Under the pieces are notes generated by a model. It ran no database searches, was not told the DNA's origin, and worked only from the letters and a program-made list of their open reading frames with translations. This document shows, piece after piece, positions 11,691 to 23,482 of a DNA stretch of 64,000 nt. Position 1 is the first letter of the stretch. Every line of letters starts with the position of its first letter. The DNA is from Coptis chinensis (lineage: Eukaryota > Streptophyta > Magnoliopsida > Ranunculales > Ranunculaceae): assembly GCA_015680905.1 (NCBI GenBank), contig CM027383.1, positions 86,151,001 through 86,215,000 on the forward strand. Reading direction: 5' to 3'. Made by a program: the position numbers and the translations under genes.

Positions 11691-11854
11691 GCTCTTCTTC
11701 CCGTTCTTTGTGTGGTTCCATGATTTGGTACCTCATCATGATCTAACCGGTCATCTGGCGCGTCGGACAACTCAAGCTCAGTAGCTTGAACTTCTATAGA
11801 CTCACCATTCTGCCCAGCTACTTCCGGCTTACTGAAAGATAACACGAAGTCTCA

Positions 11855-13160
11855 TCAAAAGTAACATCTCTGTGACCCGGGGAACTTGTGGGCTTCTAGA
11901 CACCACAATCTGTATCCCTTTACCCCATTTGCGAAGCCTAAGAATATGGCCTTCTTAGCTCTAGGATCTAGCTTGATGTCACTCACATGGTAGTAAGCTG
12001 TCGATCCAAACACTCGCAAGATACTATAATCAGCTGGGTTACCTGACCACACCTCATAAGGTGTCCTGCAATCTATAGCTGGTACTGGTGACCTATTGTA
12101 CAGGTAACACGCCATGGACACCGATTCCGCCTAATACTCTTTGCCTGGGACGGCATTAGACAATAAACATCTTGCTCTTTCAAGCAAAGTTCTATTCATC
12201 CTCTCGCCATTCCATTCTCACGTGGCGTGCCCTCGATCATCGATTAATCCGGCAATTCCATTAGCGCCTTAACTCTTGGAAAGGTCCATAGGTATACTCA
12301 AGCACTACCATTGTCGGACCGTAATGTCTTTACCTTCCTATCCGTGCGATTCTCAACCCTTGCCTTCCACTTCTTAAATGTCTCAAACACTTCATCTTTC
12401 GATTTCTTCATATACACCCACACATAGCGGTATGATCATCAATGAATGAGACATAATAGCGGTTACCTCCCTTGGAAGCCACCACGGAGGGTCCCCAAAC
12501 ATCCGTATGCACATAATCAAGGATGCCTTTGTCGTGGTGCTTGCTTGACTTGAACTTGACTCTGATTTGCGCTTCCCATAGACGCAATGCTCACGAGAAC
12601 CCCATACTTGGCTTCTTCAAGTTCTTCAAGAACCCTCGCTTGCACAACTCGGACAAACCCTTTTCACTCATATGCCCTAAACGATATGCCACATCTTAGT
12701 GCACTCGGAATCATTACTACATGCACCCACATTGCTACATCGCCATCACCGTACTACCAATCGAGTATACAAGGTTCCATATTTTTGACCCTTCATAACA
12801 ACTAAAAGAGCCATTAACAATATTTAGGACTCCACCTTCGCCCACAAACTTGTGGCCTTTGGAATCCAAGGTACCAAGAGAAATAAGACTTTTCTTTAGC
12901 TCAGAACATGTCTCACATCGGTTAGAGTCCTCACTACACCATCATACATCTTGACCAGTATAGTTCCAATTCCTACCGCCTTACAAGCAACGCCATTACC
13001 CATTAAAAAAGAACCACCATCAATGCTCTCATAAGAAGTAAACCACTTTCTATTCGGGCACATATGATAGGAACATCCGAATCAAGAATCCACCTCTCGG
13101 TCATATAGTCTTGTGTGGACACCGAGACCTGAACTCATCCTCTTGAGAGAAGCATAATTT
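11855..13160 (-). pseudogene. Protease and integrase region of copia element 1
   Basis: The best piece (12121-11855) reads MACYLYNRSPVPAIDCRTPYEVW, then LRVFGSTAYYHV and KKAIFLGFANGVKGYRLW, which is the C-terminal part of the copia integrase core and the conserved segment after it. Upstream (about 12800-12180) the minus strand carries GAG-pre-integrase and core remnants in several frames. The protease region (about 13120-12900) is recognisable only by position and a WILDSD-like stretch. The region is heavily frameshifted. Confidence 0.75.
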
Positions 13161-13169
13161 GCCTCAAAT

Positions 13170-13955
13170 TTTGCCTTACCTTTCTCCCCATCTCTCTTGT
13201 TCTCTTTCTTGGTGAGGACAATTACTTGCGTAATGTCCTTTTTCATTGCAATTATAGCCTTTGTACATGTTTTTTAAAGGCTTCTTTGACTTGGACCTAG
13301 AATTATCATTACTTGAATAATTCTGTTCAGACGAATTTCCTCTTGCCACTAGCCCCTGACTTGCATCAATGCTATTCTCTACACGTGTCTTCTTCATCAA
13401 CTCATAAGAAAGAAGTGCACTCAACTTCGTCAAGATCGACGACTTCTCGTTCATGAATGTAGTCATTAGATGCTCATAGCTTTACGGCAAGGAGAATATT
13501 AAACATGCCGCTTGATCCTCATCATCCATCTTCATACCAACATTCAAATAATCCGCTAGACGTCGATGGAACTCACTAACGTGCTCTTGCATCGTTGAAC
13601 CATCGACCATCATGTACCGATAAAGACGCTTCTTAAGGTACATCTTGTTCGCCATGCTCTTGGTCATATACATAGACTCTAGTTTGAGCCAAATACCGGC
13701 GGTATTTTTCTCCCATCACACTATACATGACCTCATTAGCAAGACATAACCGGATTGATGAACAAGCCCTGAGATCGAACTCTTCCCAATCATCATTACT
13801 CATACTCGCCACCTTAGATTTAATCCCCTTCAAAGCCTTGTGGCAAACCTTGTTGGATGAGGATGTCCTTTTACTTGGACTTGCCAAATCCCAAAGTTAT
13901 TCTTCCCATTAAACTTCTCTACTTCAAACCTTGCGTTTGACATCTTGGGAGCCAT
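13170..13955 (-). pseudogene. gag of copia element 1
   Basis: A start at 13955 gives MAPKMSNARFEVEKFNGKNN, a typical copia gag beginning (FxGxNxxxW type). Pieces in other frames follow: LCLANEVMYSVMGEKY (about 13760-13700), KRLYRYMMVDGSTMQEHVSE (about 13630-13570) and a C-terminal zinc knuckle near 13260-13215 reading GYNCNEKGHYASNC. The first cysteine of the CCHC motif is glycine in the frame seen. Gag packages the element RNA. At least three frame breaks are visible. Confidence 0.8.
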
Positions 13956-14072
13956 CTTTCAAGTTACACACAATAACCCAAAGAAACAGTTTCACCTCGA
14001 ATTTAATCAACACCTTGTCTACACAAATTTTTTAGTACTAAACTCAAAATCCTAGTCGTACCTACCTACGAT

Positions 14073-14081
14073 ACGATACCA
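14073..14081 (-). other. Primer binding site of copia element 1
   Basis: Read on the minus strand, TGGTATCGT follows the 5' LTR after two bases. TGGTATC matches the 3' end complement of initiator tRNA-Met (TGGTATCAGAGC); the later bases are degenerate. Confidence 0.7.
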
Positions 14082-14083
14082 AT

Positions 14084-14683
14084 TGTTGTGAATAATTAAT
14101 CTGCGGAAACAACGTTACCCATTGACCAAACGGATCAATCCTACACAAAGATTGATCTTTCTCAATAGACAAGACTTCAACACCGTCCAAGCAATATCCC
14201 AACACTTCTCAATATCAAATAACAAGCATATGAAATAAAACAATCAATGTAAAAGAAGAACAAACCACAAGACGAGATATATCGGGTTCGAATTTGCCTA
14301 CTTCCACACTTCGAGAGTTCCAAGCTTTACTAGATATGTCGGAGTAATCGATTACAAGTCTCTCTCGATTCACTCACAAAGGATGAACACTCAACTCACA
14401 AAGAATTGTTCTCTTGTAATCACTCTCTTTTCTTGGTTTTGGAAAAGTTAGGTTTTCCAAAACTGATTTTGTTTTTATACCAAAACCAAAAAATCGATTC
14501 TCGTGAATGAGGCCCGCAAAAGGACTGCGCTGGCGCTGGCTTCCCTTTGAGCTGGTCGCCAAAATCAAGACCGAGCGCTGGCGCTTCTTTTTGAGCTGGT
14601 GGTCGCTTAAATCATCGGAGTCATGAGCGCGAAGTCGCTTTCACTCTGGCGGGCGATCGTGAGAAACAGAAATTTTCTCTACA
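14084..14683 (-). repeat. 5' LTR of copia element 1
   Basis: Begins TGTTGTGAATAA and ends CTACA on the plus strand. It matches the LTR at 9232-9842 but lacks or alters short pieces, often around CTG/CAG, for example TCGGAG for TCTGGAG. Confidence 0.9.
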
Positions 14684-15464
14684 CAGTTCCTCATTTCCAC
14701 CTAATAAACAATACATTCATCACTTGAAACAAGCATTCAACACAACATGCATGGACCTAACTCTTACACACATTAAACATACGTGAAGCTTACTTTTACT
14801 ATTTTTCTTTTCCAAAAATCTATATTTAATATTAACCCATTTAAGCTTTCAGTTTTTTTTTTTTTTGGGTAAAGCATTTAAGCTTTCGGTTGAATGCATC
14901 TTTTCCACATCTCCTGCCATAGCATAAGTACAATTCAAGAGACCACGAAATCAAGGTGTTAGGTATATGTCTTTCACTAGCCGAAGTTACTTTTTGTAAT
15001 TATTTCTCACATCAGCTCAAGGCATATGATATAGACCAGAAATCATATCACCTTTCAAAAATAAAAATGAATATTTACACAGAGAACTAGATGATGCATC
15101 TTTCAAATAGATGAAGAGTGTGTTTCTAAACTCATTTCTAATTAACAACTCAAAGGCAGTTTCTTACTATGGAAATTGGCCTGATGACGACATGAAAGAT
15201 AAATGAAACCTTTTTTTACACAAGTATAATACATGGAAATTGGCTCCATTTGCCATTCTTTGGTTGCGAATGAAGAAGTAGAAAGATCATCCATAAGAAT
15301 GCACAGTTGTTAAGATGCAAAAATCCCATAGGCGAAAATGAATAACAAGAGGGATGGAAGTCCTGAGACCTCAAATAATAACGCTAATATTATCTATATA
15401 GCTTTTGATCCTAGTAGGTTGGGAGTAGTTATTTCATTATTTATTTTTTAGCCAATTAAGATTT
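14684..15464. other. Non-coding AT-rich spacer
   Basis: No open frame with a recognisable motif, and no terminal repeat or tandem structure, is visible. Confidence 0.4.
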
Positions 15465-15637
15465 CCTCTAGATGAGCCAATTAGGATTTCCTCCTTAGTG
15501 GATGGCCAATTAGGATTTATCCTCCTCTCTAAATACACAAAAAAAAACCATGGTCAATTTACATTGACTTTTTTTTTTTGCACTTGGGAGAGGTTTTAAT
15601 TTTCCCAGGGAAAAATCTTAATTGGCCTATCTAGAGG
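15465..15637. repeat. Short foldback element with internal direct repeats
   Basis: The left arm CCTCTAGATGAGCCAATTAG (from 15465) is largely complementary to the right end (to 15637), whose reverse complement starts CCTCTAGATAGGCCAATTAA. The left part also holds three direct copies of GCCAATTA-GATTT spaced by about 30 bp. It is possibly a MITE fragment; no target duplication was found. Confidence 0.45.
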
Positions 15638-16385
15638 TAATACTAGACAACCCTTTATTTTTTTTCTATGATATTCCTTAACTCAAGTAATTTGTATTGA
15701 TTAATGATTAAGAAACAACAATTTGAAGTATGAACATTGCATTTCAATTGTGTCATTAGAATAAACACTATTATACTACGTCAGTGGCGTGTGATGCAAG
15801 TGGGGTAGCAAACAGGTATTACACCACGTGTTCCATCCTAGCATATTGGTCACGCTTCAAGGGCTGTAAACAGAATCTACCCGGTTAGTCACAGTAACAA
15901 ATGCACCACAACAAACATTTTATGCATGGAAGAACAATCACATGGTTATAACCAATTAGTCCTCAATTTCTCGTTGACCAAAATCCAAAGAAATTGAGGC
16001 ATGAAAACTCAAGCACTCAACCTGTCCCGACCCGGCCCTCAAAATTCAAGCCTTCAAAAGTTGGCCCTCACAGATTTGAACAGCGGGCTAGGGCCTAGGT
16101 TTTAAAGTATGAGCCCGACCCTCATTAAGCCCTCATCTGCCCTCACTTGGCCCTCATACGTTTTCTTGCTATTTTACATTATATTTATATATTATACTCT
16201 AATTATCTAAGTTGTATATAAAAAAAATCACTAAATTAGTTTTCAATAGGAAATAAATTAGAACATAACATAACATATGCGTTTTTTTTAATTGATTGAG
16301 TAATAGAAATATAAGTCATAGATAAAATCAAATCAAAAAATATAGAGGTTTTAAGAATATTATCTCTTTCACCATATATATATAT

Positions 16386-16790
16386 ACAGTCATTCTCTTA
16401 AAAGTAGCTACTTAAGTTAACTTTAAAATAAGTACGTAAGTAAAACTTCACCTACAAAATGAATTTAAACCTATTTTTTTGGTAGATATTATATACTCGA
16501 TATTAAGATCATTTCTACAAAATTTCAGCTAATTTGGAAACCTTTAACATTGGCAAAAAACAATTACAAAAATTCAATATTTCTGAACCGTTAGATTTTT
16601 TTTTAAAGATGACAACACTTTTTATTTATGTTAGAGGTTTCCAAATAAGCTGAAATTTTGGAATGATAATCATTATGGTGAGTGCTTCATAACCACAAAA
16701 AATTAGGTTTGAATTCATTTTGTAGGTGAAATTTTACGTACATACTTATTTTAAGTTAACTTAAGTAGTTACTTTTTAGAGAATTACTAT
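16386..16790. repeat. MITE with about 90-bp terminal inverted repeats in a TA tract
   Basis: The left arm includes AAGTAGCTACTTAAGTTAAC and CTTCACCTACAAAATGAATT. The right arm (about 16705-16790) is its inverse with a few mismatches. A second inner pair, around CAAAATTTCAGCTAATTTGG and its complement near 16636-16662, extends the foldback. Both ends lie in (TA)n, which suggests TA target duplication. Confidence 0.65.
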
Positions 16791-16810
16791 ATATATATAT
16801 ATATATATAC

Positions 16811-17175
16811 CTCAATTTTTAGGGCCAAATGAGGGTTGGGTCTAATTATACTTTACTAGTTTACTATTTTTTTGGTGATTTTTTATTTATTTTTATCATA
16901 CTTTGATTATGTATATCAATTTTAACTAAGCATATAAAACCAATTCTTATGCCTTTAATGTGTGTGTGTATAAAACCAATTCTTATGCCTTTAATGTGTG
17001 TGTGTATATATATACACACACACACATTAAAGGCATAAGAATTGGTTTTATATGCTTAGTTAAAATTGATATACATAATCAAAGTATGATAAAAATAAAT
17101 AAAAAATCACCAAAAAAAATAGTAAACTAGTAAAGTATAATTAGACCCAACCCTCATTTGGCCCTAAAAATTGAG
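16811..17175. repeat. Near-perfect long palindrome, arms about 160 bp
   Basis: The left arm starts CTCAATTTTTAGGGCC and the right arm ends with its exact complement. From the sequence the arms appear virtually identical. The left arm has a 36-bp tandem copy (TATAAAACCAATTC...GTGTG at 16936-16971 and 16972-17007) that forms the loop with the TA/CA repeats at 17000-17025. The transcript would be a long, almost fully paired hairpin. Confidence 0.85.
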
Positions 17176-17464
17176 GGTCGAGGGCCGGGTTAAGGGCTTG
17201 AGTTTTCATGCTTGACCCTACTCGACCCGGCCTCAATACAAAATAAGGACGGGCTTACCTGGCCCTCAATCATGATGGTTTTTATAATTTGAGGGCCGGG
17301 CTAGCCCTTTTATCACCCCTACTCCATGGTGCTTGGTAGGGATATCATATTATCATGACTCATGAGATGATTAAAGGACATGATAAGAAAAGTGATAATT
17401 GAAAGTGTTGGTAGTTAGGGACGTTGGAGGAAATGGTGTTGGTTTGTTTGTTGAAGAAGAGGAC

Positions 17465-17683
17465 TAGAATTAAGAGTAGATGGAAAAAATTGAATATATA
17501 TTCAGTGATGGTTAGTTGTTACATTCAGAAAAGCTAATGTTTAAATAGGAGTGGCTGAGTACATAATTACATAAATATGGAAAGATAGGTCAGAGAATTA
17601 TACCTAAATCCTAGAGATAATATCTTACCATATTAACTTGTATATATCTAGACTATGCCGATATATTCCCATAGTATTCAACA
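17465..17683 (-). repeat. 3' LTR of copia element 2
   Basis: On the minus strand it starts TGTTGAATACTATGGGAATA and ends CTTAATTCTA. It matches 23276-23482 except for a 12-bp difference and point changes. Confidence 0.85.
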
Positions 17684-17690
17684 CTCCCCC

Positions 17691-17861
17691 TCAAGGTGGG
17701 GTGTATATGTCATATATGCCTAACTTGATAAGGGAATAGGCAAATGATGTGTTCGAGAGAGCTTTTGTTAACATATCGGAAAGCTGACCTTTAGTATTAA
17801 CAAATGGCACTATAATTTTCTTGTTCTCCAACTTCTCATAGATAAAGTATCTATTTCCACG
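17691..17861 (-). pseudogene. C-terminal end of RNase H of copia element 2
   Basis: On the minus strand the frame reads GNRYFIYEKLENKKIIVPFV, then TKGQLSDMLTKALS and LIKLGIYDIYTPP before the stop. This is the usual end of copia polyproteins (RHFI-EKLE, LADI-TKAL, KLG). It starts directly at the border of the TGTCACACC sequence at 17862, so the upstream RNase H and RT have been removed or displaced. Confidence 0.8.
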
Positions 17862-20545
17862 TGTCACACCCCGAATTTTGACAAAATCAGAAAAACAATA
17901 TTTGTTCCCGACTCTTCGATTTTCGAGGTGTGATGCACTCTCAACTTCCAAAAACCCATCATCTATTTAATTATTCCCATAATTTGAAACCAATAAAATT
18001 TTTAAATAAACAAAAGTTCTCTTCATTACAAAAATTCTCAAATATTATTAAGTTACAAATCTCCTTTCAACAACTCTTTAATTATAATTACAACGGAAAA
18101 TAGAAAACAACATTGTCTCAATTAAAATCTATTGCATCTCCAGGAAAAACAAAACATATCCTACAATGCGACGCTAACGCAAACCATAAGCAGCAACCAA
18201 CCATCTTCAACACTAATCCTATCAAGATTTATCAACTGGGTTCATTTTATGAACACACCCGATACACAAACATGCAAATCGGGTCAGCATTATAAACAAT
18301 GCTGGTATGAGTAGCCCTAAAATAGAAAATATACTTATACATATATATATACAATTCATAAGACAATTAGTTCCTCCACCGAGGCGCCTTAACTTCCAAC
18401 GACTAATACAACATTCTTAAGTACCATAATTAAGGCAGGTAATTCTTCAATTGGGGTGCATTAGCTTCCAATTCAATAATTAATAAGGCATTTAGTTCCT
18501 CCACTGAGGCGTCTTAGCTTCAAACCGTACTAAATCAATTGCATCTAATAATAAAATAACAAAACTAAAACTTACTCTATACTTACACTCGTGTAAGCCT
18601 AATCACAGAGTGGGTCACACATGCAAAAATAATCGATTCAACCCACCTTTCTGCAAAACCATTGTGAATGCAACATAACTTACAATAAATTATTTATTAT
18701 AGATTTAATACACACTTTGATATATCATCACAATTATTGTTTAGAGTTTATTCAAGTGTCTCTAGAATCACGTCGTCTCTATGCCTTACCTAGTTTCCCT
18801 GGCTACCACAATCGCTTCCCAACACCGAACATATACATCCACATGCCTCCCCTCACATAATGAACTACTCCGTGTGTAGTTACCCTAAGCGGGATATCGT
18901 ATACCAAGTAACCCTTACACGAAAGCCATTATGTGGGTACTGCCACTATTCGGCATAAAATATAACGCGCATCTCGTTCTAATTTTGTGAACGTAATCAA
19001 GCCACTATTCGGCTACGCCAGAAGGGCCATTCAGATTCACTGAAACGCCAGAAGGGCCAATCAAATCACATAAGCCCATTACAAAGGCCAAATCACATGA
19101 GTTGTGGTAGTTAGGTTCTAGGATTTTCGTTATGTAATTTATTCAGGTGTCATACCTTAGTATCTCATAACCATTTCACTTTATCACATTCATGCCAAAG
19201 ACATTATTGCACTAAGCCACAACATTTAGAAATATCTCAATACATCTCATAACAACTTTCATTCTTTCACGTGCCAATATATTATTGCACTAAGCCACAA
19301 TCCCTTGGGAAATATCCACAAATATTATACAACCTCATAGTAGCATCTCACAGATATACTAATAGAGCATTTATATCAATTTCTAAAAGATATTGCATTT
19401 AATAGATATCCTAACATATTATATCATTTAACATAACAACATTTTCAACATACCACATAATGTCACAATTGCTCCAAACGTATCGCATACCATTTCTATA
19501 GCGTTTTAGGAATATTATGTCTCCTGCCTAAACCGGGCCAAAGAAAACTAATTGATTTCAGCCCAACCAAACAAAAGAAAAGCCCAAGCAAAACATAAAA
19601 TCAGTTTCGGCCCAACTAACAAAATGAGTGGTTCGGCCCAAGCCCAAGCCCAAGCCCAATTGAGGTCATCTCCCTCACCAGCTCCAGCAGCTCCCTCCAC
19701 CGATCAGCCACCACCAAACTTCCACACACCCCCATACAAAAACCAATCGAAATTAGTTAGGGTGAAAAACCACACAACTTTAATTCACCAAGAAACTCCA
19801 AATTTTAAGTTTCAAAATCACTCCCCCAACCATGGATCCGGATTCTCGACGCCATTAATGCCTCCTTCGGAGCTTCAACATCACACATCTTACTACACAA
19901 CCCAATCTTCAAACCCTTAATCCCCCGACATCACTCATCATTCAAGAATCAATAAAAAAACCACCACAACAAAAGTTCACCTAATCTAATCTACTAGGTG
20001 ATTTCTCTGGCCGCCATTAACGCCTTTTCAAAGCTCCAACAGCCCCCGACATCAACCAAACATCAACAATCCACAATCAACCAAATCAGTACTATATACA
20101 AGTTCAAACATAATTTACAGGATGATTCTTTCCTTTGGGTCTTTAGCCGCCATTAACGGGCCCATAAAGCTTCAGCACTTCATTTTCAGAGTTCCACCAG
20201 TTCCGACAGTTTCAATAATAACAAAACAATATACTAACATTTAACCAGTTTAACAATAACGACAGGACGAAGAAGAATGAGCAGTAAAAATGAGCGAAAA
20301 TATTGGACAGTAAAGTTGTTTCTGTATACACGTGAAGTAGAAAAACTAACTACTCACCTGACATCTCTCGTATCGCCGAAAAAACGTATTTAGAATATGA
20401 AAGAAAATCGATTCCGAGCCAGCTAGAAGACGCACGATCCGTCCAGTCTCTCTATCAGTTCTTCTTTGTTTTAGCTGTTTAGTTCTTTGTTTTTATCAGT
20501 TCTTCTTTGGAATCAGTCTCTCTATCAGTTCTTGTTTTAACCAGT
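17862..20545 (-). repeat. Tekay-type LTR piece (truncated or solo) inside copia element 2
   Basis: It starts TGTCACACCCCGAATTTTG, like the LTRs at 59769 and 62737. Long parts match 63100-63890, for example CATGCAAATCGGGTCAGCAT and CTCGTTCTAATTTTG-CGAA, CGCCAGAAGGGCCAAT and the GAGTTGTGGTAG block near 19098. The far end lacks the expected GGGGTGT-ACA terminus and runs into short repeats of TCTCTATCAGTTCTT (20449-20535), so it is probably truncated by a deletion. Open frames inside have no recognisable motif. Confidence 0.75.
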
Positions 20546-20547
20546 GT

Positions 20548-23131
20548 CTACTCTGATAGTCTATGAGTAGACACATAATGAGCAATCGAATAGGTGGGTT
20601 TCTTTATAGGTTCCTTTATAAATTCCGGTGAAAATTTCTCCGTTGGTAGTCCACGATTACTCCGTGGTGGTAGCTGATATCTGTCATCATCAATAGACTC
20701 AGAAATATTGTTAGTATTAATCATAGATTCTCTACTTACTTCAGAAATATCAGTTTGAGGAGGATTGGATATGGGAACTGTTGGTGATGAGAGAGAGGGT
20801 TCGTCAACAACATCAGTAACGTCAACATCACTATTCCGGTTTGGCTCCCCAATTTGTATTGATTCAGATGCTACTGGAAGTATTATTTCCACCACCACGT
20901 TATCTGGAAACAATTTAATCCAATTCACTTTTTCAACACTGTTACTCTCCCCTGGAAGATGTGAATTTGATATGGAGGGAGCATAAAACAGCTCTTGTTC
21001 AGAAAACGTAACATCCATGGAAACATAAAATTTACGGGTATAGTAGGGTGATAACAATGGTATCCTTTCTGAAAAGGATGATAACCCACAAAGACACACT
21101 TCAAGGCACAAGGATCAAGCTTAGTACGCAAATGTTTTTGTAAGTTTACAAATGCTACACATCTAAAAACAAGAGGAATAGTAAGATGAGAGGGAATAGC
21201 CACATACGCTGCAAGTTTATCTAAAGGTGTTTGGAATTTTAGAACACTTGTAGGCACACGGTTGAGGAGATAAACAGCAGTAGTAATGGCTTCTTCCCAC
21301 CAATGTGGCATCATACTTGCACCTACCAGAGTGGCACACGTAATCTCAAGCAGCTGTCTATTTGTTCTTTCAGTCACACCGTTTTGTTGTGGAGTATCAG
21401 CACAAGTAGTCTCATGGAGAATGTCATGCTCCTTAAAATACCCCTGCAAATATTTGTTAACAAATTCTCCGCCATTATCATACCGAAAGACTTATAAGGA
21501 AGCCGAAAATTGTGTCTTAATCATATTATAAAAATTGAGAAAACAGTCAGCTACGTCACTTTTATGTTTCATTAAATAAAGCCAAGTCATGCGGGTGCAG
21601 TCATCAACAAATATAACAAACCATCGAAAAACCCGAAGTAGTTGCAATTGGGGCTGGTCCCCAAACATCTGAATGAACCAATGAGAAAGGGACAAATTTT
21701 TTACTAGAACTAGGCAAATAATGGACACGGTGACTTTTTGCCAAAATGCAAGTTTCACATTGAAAATCCGAGGGTTTACATTTGGAAAATAAAGCAGGAA
21801 ACAAATGTGCTAAATAGCCGAAAGAGACATGACCCAACCGTTGATGCCACAACCAAAGCTGATCTTGTCCAACACTAGGCGCACCTCTTGCAGATAGAGA
21901 ATGACTTGCACCAACATTATCAACATAGTACAAACCCTCTCTCTCTTAGTACCATGCCCAATTATCTCCCCGCTGCTGATATCCTGAAGAATTGAAGACA
22001 GAAATTGGGGTAGATTAATACTAAACAATTTAATTGCGAGGTTATTTGCGGTGTAGATAATAAATTATTAGAGAGTGCAGGAATCAACAAAGTGTATTCC
22101 AATGATAATGATGGAGTCAGATCAACTCGTCCCGCTCCAGTTACAGGATATGAAACATCATTAGCATTGGCAATAGAGGAACATTTAGGCAAGCAATGAT
22201 CACGTAAAATGGATGCATTGAAAGTCATATGATTTGTGGCACCGGAATCAAGAATCCAGCCATGATCCCTTGTTGAATTAGTAGCAATTAATGCTTTACC
22301 GATATTACCTGACTGTTGTAGAAAAGTAAAGTCTACCATAGAGTGAGAGGGTGCTATTGGGTCTGGCACCGAAACAGAGGATGGTATCGAAGTGCACACA
22401 GCCGCTTTGCCTTTGCTTCTTGCCTTTAATCATTCTTTATGATCATTCCACCATTCAAGATACCCATTTTTCTTGAAACATGATTCCTCAAGGTGTTTGT
22501 CACTTCTGCAATGAGAACACCATCCACCAACTGTCTTTGCAGGACTATGTTGAGAAAAAGAAGATGGAAAAAATTTCTTAGCTTCCATAGCAACTTGGGA
22601 TATATATATCTCCTTGATTCAACATAGTACTCCGACGTTGCTCTTCACGTTGCACAATTGAGAAAATGATTTCAGTACTAGGAAGTGGATCAATGCGGAG
22701 AACTTCCCCTCGAATGGAATTGTATATATCATCTAGATGAGCAAGAAACAAAAGGTTGTTTCTTTGTCCAGTTTTGTTGCCATAGCTTTACGAGATAAAT
22801 CATAAGGTATTGATTTATCAACACCTTCATAGAAAGTGCAAGAAACAGCATCCCAAACATCTTTTGCAGTAGGTAGATGAATGAATAATAAAATTACCTC
22901 CGCTTCCATAGAATTGATAAGCCATCCTTTCACAATAGCATCATCCATAACCCATTTATCGTAAATGGCGGCACCTATATCAGGTTTCGGAGTGGTACTG
23001 GTAAGATATCCCTTCTTGGCTCTGCCAACAACGAACATAGTCACAAATTGCGACCAAACATCAAAGTTATGGCCTTTCAACTTGATCCCACCAGGAATTG
23101 ACATCGGTTCTGATACCACCAACACATTCAT
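20548..23131 (-). pseudogene. gag-protease-integrase of copia element 2
   Basis: Gag starts at 23131: MNVLVVSEPMSIPGGIKLKG and later DVWSQFVTMF, the LTR-gag N-terminal domain. A CCHC zinc knuckle follows near 22525-22485 (CSHCRSDKHLEESC). The protease shows WILDSGATNHMTF near 22265-22225. GAG-pre-integrase has LWLWHQRLGHVSFGYL (about 21870-21820) with CETCILAKSHR. The integrase core gives FVDDCTRMTWLYLMKHKSD (about 21610-21555) and CADTPQQNGVTERTNRQLLE (about 21400-21345), then FRCVAFVNLQ and CVFVGY. The last piece (21111-20548) ends RYQLPPRSNRG...YVSTHRLSE, just before where RT should begin. Frameshifts separate the pieces. Confidence 0.85.
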
Positions 23132-23275
23132 CGTCGGCGGGACAACAAGAGCATCAGAATGTTGCGGAGTTCACCATCGTATGAGATATGAAACAATAGG
23201 TTTCGTAGTATTGATTTAGAGAGTAGAGCAGTAGGCTCTTAGGGTTTTGTAGAAAACCTTGCTTCTGATACCAAC

Positions 23276-23482
23276 TAGAATTAAGAGTAGATGGAAAAGA
23301 TTGAATATATATTCAGTGATAGTTAGTTGTTACATTCAGAAAAGTTAATATTTAAATAGGAGTGGCTGAGTACATAAATATGGAAAGATAGGTTAGAGAG
23401 TTATACCTAAATCCTAGAGATAATATCTTACCATATTAACCTATATCTAGACTATGTTGATATATTCCCATAGTATTCAACA
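23276..23482 (-). repeat. 5' LTR of copia element 2
   Basis: This is the counterpart of 17465-17683. It is followed on the minus strand, two bases on, by TGGTATCAGAAGC, the primer site for initiator tRNA-Met. Confidence 0.85.

Larger units (their letters stand above)
9232..14683 (-). mobile_element. Full-length decayed Ty1/copia retrotransposon
   Basis: Two similar terminal repeats of 611 and 600 bp flank an internal region with gag, protease, integrase, RT and RNase H in the copia order on the minus strand. The tRNA-Met-type primer site lies next to the right LTR and a purine-rich tract next to the left LTR, so transcription runs leftwards. RT and gag motifs resemble the TNT1-94/Tork group. 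Flanking 5-mers (atatt at 9227-9231 and cagtt at 14684-14688) do not match, so no target duplication survives. Many short indels break the frame. Confidence 0.9.
15998..17321. repeat. hAT-like non-autonomous element with nested inverted repeats
   Basis: The right end reads, on the minus strand, TAGGGGTGATAAAAGGGC and then GGGCTAGCCCGGCCCTCA. This resembles hAT MITE ends in plants. Both flanks carry CATGAAAACTCAAGC in opposite orientation (16003-16017 and its complement near 17189-17203), joined to GACCCGGCCC-type text. The left terminus is not recognisable and may be lost. The interior holds two further inverted repeats, listed separately. Confidence 0.5.
17465..23482 (-). mobile_element. Second Ty1/copia element, RT lost, carrying a Tekay-type LTR piece
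   Basis: Short LTRs of 219 bp (17465-17683) and 207 bp (23276-23482) share most of their sequence. A minus-strand PPT (TTGAGGGGGAG, complement of 17684-17694) and a Met-type PBS (TTGGTATCAGAAGC, near 23260-23274) fix the orientation. Gag, protease and integrase are present on the minus strand, and the RNase H end lies next to the 3' LTR, but RT is missing. The flanks aggac and aatgg do not match as a target duplication. Confidence 0.85.

Noticed and set aside
9227-14688. Target site duplication of copia element 1
   Set aside because: The flanking five bases (atatt and cagtt) do not match, and shifting the borders by a few bases does not help.
19552-19920. 122-residue Pro/Gln/Ser-rich frame
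   Set aside because: Lies within the Tekay-type LTR piece; low complexity with a QAQAQAQ run, no motif, probably chance.
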